Shown: positions 22,283-33,480 of the stretch, one piece after another
How positions within the stretch are numbered: position 1 is the first letter of the stretch
Layout: every line of letters begins with the position of its first letter
DNA from: Apodospora peruviana
Taxonomy: Eukaryota; Ascomycota; Sordariomycetes; Sordariales; Lasiosphaeriaceae
Direction: 5' to 3'
DNA length: 64,000 nucleotides
Assembly: GCA_033439685.1 (NCBI GenBank)
Contig: JAUEDM010000006.1
Coordinates: 3,844,001-3,908,000, forward strand
Translations under genes and position numbers: made by a program
Notes under the pieces: generated by a model
What the model saw: only the letters and a program-made list of their open reading frames with translations
What the model was told of the DNA's origin: nothing
The model's database searches: none

Positions 22283-23730
22283 TGTGGCAGTGTGCTTCGG
22301 GAGATCATCAGGTTGGTGATGATGACTTGCGTGGTTTGGGAGGGACAATGAAGAGATGTGATGGTAAGGTCGGAGGCTGAGAATCAGGTGGGATTTGGAC
22401 TTGACAAATCATCAGGGGGTGGTGACGACTAGACTGGAATTGGGAACGCTAGCAAACAGTACGAAATCGTTGTAGTCATCACAAAGCAGCACTACCGGCA
22501 TAGTCCTTTCCTATTTCGTCGCTAACAGGCCACTAACAATGGCTACCTACGGAATAGCTCCTCCGTCATGTAAACATCGCCAACCTTGTCGAGGGGTTTG
22601 TGAGTGGTATAAGCTATAGGAGTTGGAGACGTACATGTCAGTGTTAATGAAGGTTGAACTTTCAAGATGTGACAAGCTGACTGCCACAGAGGTGGGTTAG
22701 GTGTGGTAACCCTAACCCTGGAGGACCCTTATGAGAAGCGCGTCGGAGACGCGCTCCTTTCTGTCTTTTTCTTCTCTCCTCTTTAGAGTAGAATCTTCGT
22801 TCGTAGAGCCAATTGAATAGCTATCACGCCTTGAACGGCTGGCCGTGACACAAGAGACGTACAGTGCAACCTTGTGAGAATCTTTGTGGGAAGGTTATCA
22901 TAGTTGTTAAACCAGAGAGCCATAAATGCCCGCCGTCCATTGTCCTTACCTATCGTTATCATGTCTAAACTCTATCGCATATATACACCCAAAACGTTTC
23001 TCACCCCCGCCTGTGATGGAGATCGTTAGTATTGAAGAGTTGAGGTGATATGCTACGTGGAGATTAAAACATCCGTTTGAGTAAAATGGGTATTATTAGT
23101 GTTTTTTATAAGCGTAACAGTAGTTTCTTGTAGACGGGGCCTTGGAAGGTTGTTCTCACACAGTCGCAACTATATATGCTTCTCGAGTCCTTGTACCCCC
23201 TGAGAAATCGCAGCGAGTAAGTTTCGACAACGTCATCGTTGTTGGTACGTTGGTTGTCGATTGGCAGCATAACGGCTTACTATCATATTCCAGTAGGGTC
23301 CCTTAAGATTGTAGTCGATAAGCTGTTCCGGTATGCTATTTTCGTATCACACAAATCTCTTGGCGGTCGGAATCTTTCGACTTGGGGGCCGCATTGGCAC
23401 CATGCAGCATAGAGAATCATGGCAATTAACCGCAGCGAAATTAGGAATTAGGGCTGAGGAGCGGCGGCTCCGCCTCCCTAGACCTAGTCCAGTGTAACGC
23501 TAGACAGTTGCAAATCCAAACAACTGGACGGCTGTGCCACCACCGTGCGTTTCGTCGCGTAGGGCATACTTAGATAAAGGGAGTCTCTGTCCTTTTGTTT
23601 TGGCTCCAGGCACAGGGAGACAAATCCAACTTCTCTGCAAAACCAAACTGAACTCAACGAGATCGGCCGACGTCTAGAATCTCACTGGAGTTTGGGCGAC
23701 CGATATTCCAACTGAACCCTCGCCGGCGTC
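22283..23730. other. 1.4-kb divergent intergenic region carrying a solo LTR
   Basis: The region lies between the GH5 gene (-) and the membrane protein gene (+). It contains the solo LTR at 22668-22850. I see no coding frame in the rest. Confidence 0.55.
22668..22850. mobile_element. solo LTR with 5-bp target-site duplication
   Basis: The 183-bp segment begins TGTGACAAGC and ends GGCCGTGACA, so it has TG..CA ends, and it is flanked directly by caaga on both sides (22663-22667 and 22851-22855). This is the structure left when a retrotransposon's two LTRs recombine. The interior includes a perfect 8-bp hairpin (agcgcgtc/gacgcgct, 22737-22755) followed by a T-rich tract. The short length suggests a Copia-type LTR. 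No internal retrotransposon sequence is present nearby. Confidence 0.7.
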
Positions 23731-24888
23731 ATGTCGTGCACCCTCTCGCCCAGCGCGAGCGCCTTCAGCGCCATCCTGTCGGCGTTCATCGGTTCCGTCA
23801 TCAACGGCCTCACGTCGGGGTGGTTCATCGCGTTCGGCACGGGATGGATCGCCTGGTTTGCAATCATTCGAGTTCTCCTAAGCGGCCTGTACATGTTCTA
23901 CCGCACCGTGACGGACAGTTGGGGACCGGGACCGAAGATCAATGACAACGAAAACGGCGACAACCCTCAGGGTGCCGCCGTACCCATGGGCCCCCAGCAA
24001 GGCTCGAGTCAACACCTCATCGCCGAATACAATAACGCCAGCTACCTAGGATCACAGCAGCAACAACCGCAACCCCCTCTCCTACCGTCTCAATATCAAC
24101 CTAACCACGTGCATCCTCCGCCAAGTCGAACCTGCGGAGGCCTCTCCGCCGCAGTTTGGCCCTCCGCGGCCATAGTACGCGGCCACGAGCAGCCCCCATA
24201 CACATCCCGTCTCTGGCGCGATTACCTAAAACAACCAACCTACAGACGCATGCACCAAACCGACCTCGACCACTCCGTGACCATGTTGGGTTGGATCTCC
24301 TGGAGCTACACGGCCGTGATCGCACCAATAACACAAATCATTTTCGTCGTCGCCAATGCGGACAGGCACGACATTGGCGCTACCAAACTCGTCAAAGGCT
24401 TGACTATAGCAGTGTCTGCCCTCCCGCTGTGTATCGACCCGCGCACACGGTACGCAGATAGTCTCGGCCGTGCCCGATACACTATCAATCTCTTGACGAG
24501 CATAACCTGCCTGCTCCAAGGCGCATTCTGTGCGTTTCTTCTGGGTACGGGATTCGCGGATATAAAGCGTGCCAGGCCATCCGGTTTCCAACCGGTCTTT
24601 GTGCCGGTGATCTACGTCTTCTTTGCTTGTTTCTGGGCGTTTGCTAGCTTTTCTGTGCTGCCTATGCGTGACGGAGGTCGAAAGGGCGCGGGCAAGGCAC
24701 ACTGGGCTGGGTATATTCTGGATGTTGGGATGGGTGCGTTTGCGGGTATCTTTTTGGCTTCGCCTGCTATTGTGTTGTATCTCAATGCTACGTCGGGGGG
24801 TCACAGTGGAAGCGGGATGGCTGATCTGCAGGAGTATTTGAGTTGCGAGACGAGGTGGTGGAGGGCTTTTGCTGCTGTGTCGCCTTAG
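23731..24888 (+). CDS. multipass membrane protein of unknown function
   Basis: A single-exon frame of 385 residues starts with the ATG at 23731. Residues 10-60 are hydrophobic (one or two helices). A Pro/Gln-rich soluble loop of about 110 residues follows (QGSSQHLIAEY, a QQQQPQPP tract), then about five more helices between 185 and 355 (for example MLGWISWSYTAVIAPITQII and VFVPVIYVFFACFWAFASF). The C-terminus has two tryptophans and no retention signal. I do not recognise a named family. The length, clean frame and helix pattern make it a real gene, and its topology suggests a plasma-membrane or endomembrane protein. Confidence 0.75.
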   Translation: MSCTLSPSASAFSAILSAFIGSVINGLTSGWFIAFGTGWIAWFAIIRVLLSGLYMFYRTVTDSWGPGPKINDNENGDNPQGAAVPMGPQQGSSQHLIAEYNNASYLGSQQQQPQPPLLPSQYQPNHVHPPPSRTCGGLSAAVWPSAAIVRGHEQPPYTSRLWRDYLKQPTYRRMHQTDLDHSVTMLGWISWSYTAVIAPITQIIFVVANADRHDIGATKLVKGLTIAVSALPLCIDPRTRYADSLGRARYTINLLTSITCLLQGAFCAFLLGTGFADIKRARPSGFQPVFVPVIYVFFACFWAFASFSVLPMRDGGRKGAGKAHWAGYILDVGMGAFAGIFLASPAIVLYLNATSGGHSGSGMADLQEYLSCETRWWRAFAAVSP

Positions 24889-25259
24889 TTAGGTACATAA
24901 TAATTAGGTACCTACTTGTTGATGTCAGGAAGTTGTAGCGATACCGTACAGGACTGTGTGACCGGCCAATTTCGGCCCTCTCAAGCCCTCCGTGGGGGCT
25001 AAAATTGCAGTGCCTGCAGACTCTGCATATTGTGTTACATCTTGCACTACATAATGCCTGGAGAAGTGAATAAGGGACTGGAGGTAGTTCGCAACAGGCT
25101 GGCAACAAGACACGATATATCTCAGGCCGGTAATAAACGTTCCAACATCTACACCCACAGATACATAATACTAGCAGCATGCATATTTACCACCATCACC
25201 ATATCTAGTCGAAACATCTCCCAGCCCGTAATTAGACCAGGGACAGTCATCCCCTCCTG
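24889..25259. other. intergenic between membrane protein and NLR relic
   Basis: No supportable feature. The C-terminal reading frame of the downstream pseudogene runs into this region to 25171 but loses family-like character. Confidence 0.4.
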
Positions 25260-27838
25260 TTAGCGACTTTATCCTCATCCTCGATCCATCCCAGCTTCGA
25301 AGCAAAAGGACACCAAGACCACCAATCATTCTTTTCAAAAGCTCCTTCGACTCGAGCTGTCCGCGAATCTTTTTCCCCTCAGTAAGCAAGTGCGGAAACT
25401 CCCTCTCGGCCTCAATCACTTCCGCCACAATCCTGCGTCCCTCCCTCTCCAGTGCGCCATCGATATGGAGCTGCAACACGTCCCACCGCAACCAAAGACC
25501 TACGGCGTGGCTCGCGCGCGCACTCACATAGCAGGGGTGGACGGGCCCAACCGCGCGCAGCAGCGTCGCCTCCGCGGTGCGGTACAATTCATCCGACGCG
25601 TAAAAGTCATACCATCTACCAACACGCGCGAGGCGCGCCTGACTGACGGCCGCGTTGGGATGGTCAGCACCTAACGTAGCTGTCTGGACGGCGATTACCT
25701 CGCGGTAGAGGTCTTCGGGCTCCGGCAGTTCCACGACGGACCTCCGGCAGTTCCACCACGGCCGCGAGGTCCGTCGTGGCCTGGAGGGTTGCCGGGTCTG
25801 TCGCTCCGTACTCTGAACACTAGCGCTCCTCGACCTCGCGGAGGAGGCCGATTGCGTTGTCGTTGTCGTTCAGGGCTGCTGCTACCTCCGCCAGGATGCG
25901 CAGCTGAACAAGGTCTGTGATCTCCTTGCTGGTGTCGTCGGTGTTGAGGACGTCGCAGCACAACTGCAGCTTCATCTGGTAGAGGTAGATGGCGGTGAGG
26001 GAGAAGCGAATGTCACGCATCTCGGCCAGCTCGCTGTCGTTCATAGGCCGAGACTTATATGGCGTATAGGTCTCAAGAGCAAGTCTGTTGCAGCCCGCGG
26101 CTTCCTCGACGGCGCCGTGGGCCATACACCCGTCGCCTAGCACCCGCCACTGCATCTCCTCTCCCGTGACTGGGAGCACGGTATCACGGAGTGCGTGACA
26201 TTTCTTGGCGTGAGGGAACACCAGCGCATCGAAGGCCTGGATGTCGGAGAGGTACTGGGCTGGGCTCTCAAAGTATTCGCTCTCACGCCGTATCTGCTTG
26301 ATGGCGGTGATGGTGGCCATCCAGGCAATCCGGGCGGTTTTTTTCATCAAGTCTTGATCACCTGTGAGATGGTGCAGGATCCATCTGCGCGCAATGTTTG
26401 ACAGTAGGTAACACTGATGAGGAGAAGCGACTGACGGCGAGTCGGGAGCGACAGCGTACTCGCTATCGCGCGGAACCGGGTAGAAGAGGTTCTGTCCTAC
26501 CAAGTACGAGATCACGCTCGCGACAGCTACGCGTGTTGTTAGCATGTTTTCTGGGGTGAAAGAAGTGTGCCACAATGAGTTGGACTTTGGAAAAACATGC
26601 CTTCATCTTTGATATGCCAGAGGTAATACGAGGTTCCCGGGAAATCGTTCATGCTTTTGATCAGCCCAACCGGGATGGGAGCATCTGCCAAGATGGCGCT
26701 GATGCAGAGAATGCGTGTGACGAGCCAATCGCATCTTTCAAATCTCTCCCAGTTTTCGCTGAGGAATTCGGGTTCATTCGTCAGACGCTCCAGGTAAGTT
26801 TCCAGTTCGACGTCGGGCTGATACGGGACGAGAGATTCCCCAGCCGCCGAGATGAGCTGCGGTGAGTGTTTTGAGCATCCCCACGATCTTGAGTGCCACC
26901 TCTGAATTTACCACATTCTTGTCGATTTTGACCCAATGGTTCAACAAGGTCATGAGATCCATTACGTGCCCCGCTCGTAGCGAGAACTCGGCCGTTGACC
27001 ACGGCTAGTGATCCTGACTGTCCGGAATCAGTAGTATGCTACCTTGCAGGGACAAGGGCAGAAACTCCATCAGTTTGAAGGAAATATTATTCTTGGTCAT
27101 GTCAATGTCGACGTCGTCAAACACAAGGAGCCAGCAGGTTCCGTCCCGGAGAAGCCAGTCCTGAGCGAAACGCACTGCACCCATGCTCTTCATGGGATCG
27201 ATGGATTTGAAGTCCGTGGTTGTAAGGAGCTTGTCGACATCTGGAAACCCTCACTCGGCTCGCAACACCCCTGCTGCCTTGTCGTTGTCATCACCAGGGA
27301 CATCCAGACATTCTGGGAAGCGTTGCGCTACTTCAAGTACTGTGAGAAGATGTGCTTAGTTAACTCAATGTACCCGGTGATTATGGTCTCGCGACTGCGA
27401 ACATTGAACCAAAATACAAATTTCCCCAATTTTCTCGCCCGCTCCGAGACGCAGCGAGCAAGAGTTAGTTGTCTTCCCGACCCCGTTAGGCCCCGTGACG
27501 CAACTATTGGTGTCACTCTTCTCGAATCGCCTGTCAGGTTCAGCTTCTGTTCTAATTGCTCAACAAGAACAGGGTAAACCAGATACGGTGGTCCGCGTGG
27601 GATTACGGAGGGAACTGCGGAGTTGTTCGACAAGCTTCTGCGCCTGAGCATAGATGACCTTGCAGACAAGAGACTTGACATCTGCCGCCTCGGGGCTGTA
27701 CGAGAATGTCATGATTCGTATGCCGCAGCCGGTATTTTTCTCTAGATCGACCGTGAATAGGTGTTCAAGCCACGATCGGCCGTCGTTCTCGGGCCAAGTC
27801 CATGAGCCAAAGCCATGTGAGAGACCGTGGACTGCCAT
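25260..27838 (-). pseudogene. broken NLR-like gene: hydrolase-like, NB-ARC, TPR
   Basis: The minus strand, read from 27838, gives a fragment like the start of an alpha/beta-hydrolase domain (MAVHGL..SWTW..WLEHLF..RIMTFSY). A degenerate P-loop follows (GLTGSGRQLTLARCV, with the GK lysine replaced by Arg; about 27500), then a Walker-B-like CWLLVFDDVDID (about 27100), an NB-ARC middle part (EFSLRAGHVMDLMTLLNHW) and a helical region (QPDVELETYLERL). The TPR-type tail includes LGADHPNAAVSQARLARV (about 25650). In-frame TGA (about 27250) and TAG (about 27005) codons, several frameshifts and a 22-bp duplication at 25720-25761 break it. Fungal NLRs of this type are linked to non-self recognition. This copy looks dead. 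Confidence 0.65.
25720..25761. repeat. 22-bp tandem duplication within the NLR relic
   Basis: The 20-bp unit ctccggcagttccacgacgg at 25720-25739 recurs at 25742-25761 with one mismatch, a period of 22. The period is not a multiple of three, so the duplication itself shifts the TPR reading frame. Confidence 0.75.
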
Positions 27839-29024
27839 GATGCTACATGGAATAAGTTTTTGAGGTTCGAACTGACTTTCTTGAATGTTGACACCTACTC
27901 AACAAAACTGCCATCTGCGTCATGCTCGTGGTCTGACTCAAAGGCAACATGAAGGCCCATATCCGAATCCGAATACGCAGAGTTTGGCTCGGGTCGCCAA
28001 GACGCGCGCGCACGATGAAGGGCGATGTGAAGAAAGTTCATTCTGAATGCCTGTGAAGTCGATTTGGGTCGTGTTTGATGCTAGGAATGAATGGATGCGG
28101 ACATGCGGAATAAGGGAAGAGCAGAAGAGGACGCAATCATCGCTTTGAGCTCCAGCCACGTGTATAGAGATGAGCAATCCACAAAGTTTACCCCAAAGAG
28201 CCTGTCATTCATTACTGTTGGTTGCGTCTGGTTCGCTGGGTTCGTCATCGAATCCAACGCTGGCCAGCAAGACTTCTTCAAAAACTTAAAAGACGGCCGA
28301 GTTTGACCGTTGGGCGATGAATTTCAGTTGGCTTAAGCAACATCCAACCAACAAGCACGATAAAAACCACTGACCTTTGACCGCCCTCTCAGACCTCTCG
28401 CCTCAGAGCGTACGACGAGACCAACTTGCATGTCTTCTGATGTTGGATGGATAATGCTGCACCAATTTCAATCTGTCCCAACACCAAGGGTCCAGGACAA
28501 TTGTTGGTGACTTGTTTGCTCCAGTTCCACCTGTGGCGTAAAGATGCCTTCTCTCGTCTAGTTGGGATGTTCGGAGTTATCCGTCTTTTTGCTTGAGCTT
28601 CGCATTTCCACAAGATGCTTTATCTCAGTTCCCTATGCGGTATACAGTCTGGTCTTAGCGCATTAGGCGACTCTTGGAGGATCACGCCGTTTCTACTGGT
28701 GTTGAAATCCTCTTGCTGTTGAGGTTGCATTATCGATTATTAGCTGCAGGTTGATGCATCTAGTATCCATCCAAAGCTCTCTCTTGTTCGTGGTAAATAT
28801 GTGATGGAGGACCCTTGCATGAAGCTAAGCAGCTTTGCAGCAGTCATGTAGCGAGTAAGAGATGGAGTTCTGTGATAGTACACTTGCTTTATCCCCGACA
28901 AACGACTGGCAAGTTTCCACTGAACACCTTATCATATAAATCCCCGTTCACATGTTTCCCATTCAGCGTGTCCTCCAAATATACCGCGAAAAAAAACATA
29001 TCAACAAAGAACGATCACAACATC
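27839..29024. other. intergenic, no supportable gene
   Basis: This 1.2-kb stretch lies upstream of both the NLR relic (-) and the kinase-like gene (+). Short frames exist (for example 28091-28306) but lack composition or motifs of real genes. Confidence 0.45.
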
Positions 29025-30110
29025 ATGTCCGAACCAACAAGCGAACAGCTCCCAACCCTCCCGTCAGAACTGACGCCCGAGTGGTTAAGCTCCAAGCTCG
29101 GCCACAAGATTGTATCGATCGAAAACACGCGCAACATCTGGGGCACAGGCAGCAAGCTCTTCTACACCATCACCTACTCGGATGAAACCACCTCCGGGCG
29201 CCCAACCCACGTCTGCATCAAAGGCGTTTTCGACCCCAAGATGGCCGAATCGCAACCCTGGACACTGAGTCTAGCCCAGCGCGAATCCGAATTCTTCTCC
29301 AAGATCGCCCCCTCCCTGGAAAACATGATCTTTCCAAAAGGATGGTGGAGCGGCTCCGACGAAAAGCAAGGCATCGCCATAATGGAAGACCTGACACAAT
29401 CTGGCTGCACGTTCGCTCCAGAAGTCGCGGCATACCCGTACGAAAAGGTCATGAACGGAGTCGAACAGCTGGCCGGCTTGCACGCGCAGTACTGGGGCCA
29501 GTCCCAAGAAGATCATCCATGGATCTGGAACAATTACGACCCGGCCATGAAGTTCATGTGTACCCCCTGGGACACTGTCGTCCGCTTGCCTGGAAGGCCG
29601 AAGTTACCGGACTACCTTATGGATGGAGCAAAATGCAACGAGGCGCTCGATCGGTACTACGCTGAACGGAACCCCCGTTTCCGGACGCTGTTGCACGGGG
29701 ATACGCATATTGGGAATATCTATTTCACTGCCGAGGGCAAAATTGGGTTTTTGGATTGGAGTGCGTTCCATTTTGGGTCGTGTTTCCACGATATCGTTTA
29801 TCATATGACCGCTATGTTGAGTATCGAGGACCGTCGGAACCATGAGATGGAGATTCTGGATCATTATCTGGAGACATTGCACCGGCTTGGTGGACCTAAA
29901 TTCGATCGTCATAATGATCCCGAGGTCATGATTGAGTACCGACGTTCGTTTATGACGAACGTTATTTGGCTTATTGTTCCTGATGGGTTGCAGAGTAAGG
30001 AAAGGGTAGAGGTGTTGTGCGAGAGGACTGTTGCTACTTATGATGATCATAAGGTTATTGATGTGATTCTTGGGCAGCCTAAGCCCGTTGCGGCGGATGT
30101 TTCGGCGTGA
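29025..30110 (+). CDS. APH/CHK-type kinase-like protein
   Basis: A single exon of 361 residues. I chose the ATG at 29025 (MSEPTSEQLPTLPSELTPEW) because the in-frame extension back to 28815 is leader-like. The protein shows an N-lobe (GTGSKLFYTITY, then CIKGVFDPKM with the putative ATP-binding Lys), the catalytic loop LLHGDTHIGNIYF near residue 222, and the metal-binding IGFLDWSAFHFGS near 243. The spacing is that of phosphotransferase-fold kinases, closest in style to the CHK/EcKL group that phosphorylates small hydroxylated molecules. The substrate is unknown. The protein is cytosolic (no signal peptide or membrane helix) and appears intact, unlike the APH remnant at 16.7 kb. Confidence 0.8.
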   Translation: MSEPTSEQLPTLPSELTPEWLSSKLGHKIVSIENTRNIWGTGSKLFYTITYSDETTSGRPTHVCIKGVFDPKMAESQPWTLSLAQRESEFFSKIAPSLENMIFPKGWWSGSDEKQGIAIMEDLTQSGCTFAPEVAAYPYEKVMNGVEQLAGLHAQYWGQSQEDHPWIWNNYDPAMKFMCTPWDTVVRLPGRPKLPDYLMDGAKCNEALDRYYAERNPRFRTLLHGDTHIGNIYFTAEGKIGFLDWSAFHFGSCFHDIVYHMTAMLSIEDRRNHEMEILDHYLETLHRLGGPKFDRHNDPEVMIEYRRSFMTNVIWLIVPDGLQSKERVEVLCERTVATYDDHKVIDVILGQPKPVAADVSA

Positions 30111-30409
30111 GGTATAGTTGGGAGATAAAGGAGTTTGAGGAGTAGTATAGCGGGCGTATGTATTCCGTAGTCGGCAGTCCCCTGTCTTGTCTCCACTTAT
30201 TAGTAGTAGTAAGGCAGCTGCTTGAACCGCCTTTCTCGTTTCTTGATCCCCGACGAGTTAACTCCGATTTTAATTTTGAATCCTCCTTTCACCCCGCTAT
30301 TCTCGCTTCTACGATACACAACCGCTCGGTCCCACCGTGTCAATTAGCAACAGCTCAAATAGACCGAACCCAACGCGCAAGGCTGTGATCGCCGGTGGAA
30401 GGGGACATA

Positions 30410-32250
30410 ATGGCGAGATTGAGCGTTCCCAGATCAAGGACGGGGTGCAAGACATGCCGGTAAGATGCGGAATGTCCTCATCAAGAATCCTCCGCTACCA
30501 GTCACTCATCAATCATCCCGTGATTAGCATACGACGAGTGAAATGCGACGAGGCAAGACCAAGCTGCCTTGCATGTGTCCGCACTGGCCGAAAATGTGAG
30601 GGCTACAGCACCTCACCGACCTCGAGTCATGGTAGCAACCCAGCACACATCATCCCCATCACCTCATATGCCATCCCGTTCCGCGTACCCGGGAGCCAAC
30701 AGGACCGCCAACTCCTGCACTATTTCTGCGTGCAGGGCGCCGTCGACGTCGCCGGATTTCTACCCGTCGTATTCTGGACCCGAACCGTTCCCCTCGCCGG
30801 CCACCACGATCCGGTGATCCGCCACGCCTTGATCGCGTTGAGCTCTCTGCACTTGGACCTGACTATGGTCAACACTCCGTCCAACTCTCCCGTTTCCGAC
30901 AACAGTAGCGATCCTGCGGCAACAGGAACAGCGAGTGAAAAGACGCTCGCGCGCTACGGGAATGTGCTGCGCGCCCTGCAGCGTCGGATCGACAAGACCG
31001 TGACCGACAACGACAAGAAGAATCGAGCCGAGGCTACCAAAGGCGCACTCATATGCTCTGCACTGTTTTACTGCTTTGAGAGCGCGCTCGGAGACGGTCA
31101 GGCTGCTGTGAAGCACCTCGATGGCGGGTTGCGGCTGCTGAACAGCCTTCGTGACAACGGGGCCGATAAGGATGATGTGGCTGACTCTGAAGATGAGTTC
31201 ATGGACGAGACCATACAGGTCCTCGGTAGACTGGACTTGCAAGCCACATTCTTTAATCAGGATCGGCCCCCTTTACTTAACGTCAATCCAATGCGTAACG
31301 ATAAAAGTACACACGCAGCGGCCACATGTGGAAGCGATGCTTTCTTTCCCGGCCTGGCGGAGGCACAACTCTTGCTCACGAGATTGACAAACTGCATCTT
31401 CCGCTTCCTGTTGGACAATTCGCCCCCTGACCTGGTGAACTCTCCTGTGTCAGTAGACCCCAATGTCTTGGAAGAGAAGGCCTGGCTGCTCAACCAACTC
31501 GATATTTGGGAACAGAAGTTCGGCGTGCTCAAATCGCTCGCAATACAGGAGGACAACAGTGCCGACACCACCAAACTGAACAAGAGCCAGCAGCGGGATG
31601 ATAGCCTAGTCCGCGGTGTCCAGACTCTCCTCATCCAGCACCGCACCTTCCAGATGCTTCTCACGTCGCGTCTGCCTGAGAACAGCGAGGCCGTCTTCGG
31701 TATCACACCATGTCCAGATGCAGAGTTCATCCTCCAGCTATCAGAAAGTCTCCTTCAACGACAGTCCGAGTCAGACCGCCGACAAATATTTTCGTCAGAA
31801 ACGGGCATCGTCGCACCGCTGACGGTCATCGCGATCAGATGCGCCGACGAGTCGGTATGTACGCGGGCGATGAGGTTGCTGCAGAGGTCGAGAAGAAGGG
31901 AGGGTCTGTATGATTCCGGAACGATGGTGGAGCTTATCAGGAAGCTGGAGATGTTGCAACGGAAGAAGATTTTGGAGGATGCAGAGGCAGCGAGGAGGAA
32001 AGTTGATGTCGAAGCTGAGGCCGCTGCGGCTCGTGTAAAGGCTTCTTGGTCTGCTCAGCCGCTGGACCATTCTGCTCAGCCGCTGAACCATTCTGCTCAG
32101 TCGCTTGAACATGCGGCGCTGAAAAAGATTGACCCTGCTTGGCGTGGGCTTGATGTCGTTGGGGAGCATATGGAGCAGTTGTTACTGGCTGATGATGTCG
32201 GCGGGGAGGGTTTGTGGGAATGCAAAGCCGGTTCGAGAAAGATACGATGA
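30410..32250 (+). CDS. Zn2Cys6 fungal transcription factor
   Basis: Exons 30410-30459 and 30528-32250 (68-bp intron, GTAAGA..TTAG) give 590 residues. The first exon is only 50 bp but supplies the first two cysteines. The spliced product has the binuclear cluster C-x2-C-x6-C-x6-C-x2-C-x6-C (GCKTC, RRVKC, SCLAC, RKC). A start at 30337 reading through the intron would lose this motif, so it is rejected. The middle part (VFWTRTVPLAGHHDPVIRHA, then ALSSLHLDL) matches the regulatory region of fungal-specific factors. The C-terminus has a coiled, Ala/Glu-rich segment and three tandem heptads (HSAQPLD-like) encoded by a 21-bp repeat. It is a nuclear DNA-binding regulator with unknown targets; the adjacent kinase-like gene is a candidate. 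Confidence 0.88.
32050..32112 (+). repeat. 21-bp x3 coding repeat in the Zn2Cys6 factor
   Basis: Three in-frame 21-bp units (32050-32070, 32071-32091, 32092-32112) encode SAQPLDH, SAQPLNH and SAQSLEH. The third unit has diverged most. Confidence 0.85.
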
Positions 32251-33480
32251 AAAGACCAACATGAATTGTCGAGTTTCAAATTTCTAACATAATTGCGCCG
32301 CTCACACCTTTCCTGAGAGTTCACGGACAGCATCAAAAAGGATAAGTTGGCCTGACAGGTGTGCGGTGGGAAGTGAACCAAACTAATGAAATGGTCCTGC
32401 TTGGAGGTTCTAAGAATGATACTCGGAGGAAGAATGTTCTTGCCGCTCGAAATGGCTTTTACATCCAAGGGCTTTGTGGGGTCGTGCTCGGGTGATGACG
32501 ACAGGCCACGTTGAAGCCATTCTCAACTGGAAAGAGCCCCTCCCTCCTGCGTTCATGCCATACTGGCCGCCCACAAAAGGACTTTGTGCATTTCAAATGT
32601 TGTCATTGAAACTCTTCCCAATCCAACCACGTCAACTTCATCAATTCATCAACCACTACCGATCGCTAATGCACCAGCCATTGCCCACATTGTACTGCGT
32701 TAACAATATCTCTCTAGCAGGTTCCTAATATATTACAATTAAGACGACAATGACTGGTTCGGCAGGCGATATACACACAGTCTGACGGACGCCAATCAAC
32801 GTGATGCCCACTTCCAGCAGCCACACTTGGAGGCCATGTCTTTGCATGTGGGTGGCTGGGCAGATTGTCAGGCAGACCTCAGCTGCTGGCTTAATTACCA
32901 CGCCATAGGTCTCGCATGTTCCCCTCGCGTCCGTCAGGCTCCGAACCCTCATATCCAATCTACACTTTTCTTCGGGTTACATGTACTTCAAAGAGTTTCA
33001 TAGGTGGTAACCCACTTCGTTGGTGGTCTTATGGTCAACCAGCAGTAGCTCGGAGTATCTATTGATATTACCATCACTACCGCACTCCATAATAATCCAT
33101 ACGCGCCTGCCGTACCTGATCCGACCGACCCTCTGGAACTGTGTAAAGAGACACACCAAAATCCCCAAAATCATCGCAGAGTCCAAACACCTTGTTCCAA
33201 TCCATTACCCGGGCATCCCGTACCGTTGCCGTTACCCTCCATTACTCCAATGAAGACTTAGATACTCTGGGTATGCCCCATGTACTAACACACGCAAAGA
33301 AAGTTGAAACCAAACCTGCCCCCCAAAGAACAAGGAATAGAAAAACGAAATGTCCGCCTCTAGGCAGATATTCGGGCAAACCAAACCGAACTGATACCGT
33401 ACCCGAACACAACCCAACCGTTCGCAACCACTGCAGACGGTCGGTCAACCGAACCAACGCCATATTCCTGTTTTGTATCA
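32251..33480. other. intergenic, convergent 3' ends
   Basis: This 1.2-kb stretch lies between two converging genes. Several short frames are open, but none has a domain, signal peptide or convincing composition. Confidence 0.45.

Noticed and set aside
28091..28306. 71-residue plus-strand frame
   Set aside because: It is short and motif-free, overlapped by equally long antisense frames.
30337..30527. Unspliced N-terminus of the Zn2Cys6 factor
   Set aside because: Splicing 30460-30527 restores a perfect six-cysteine cluster from the ATG at 30410; the unspliced frame loses two cysteines.
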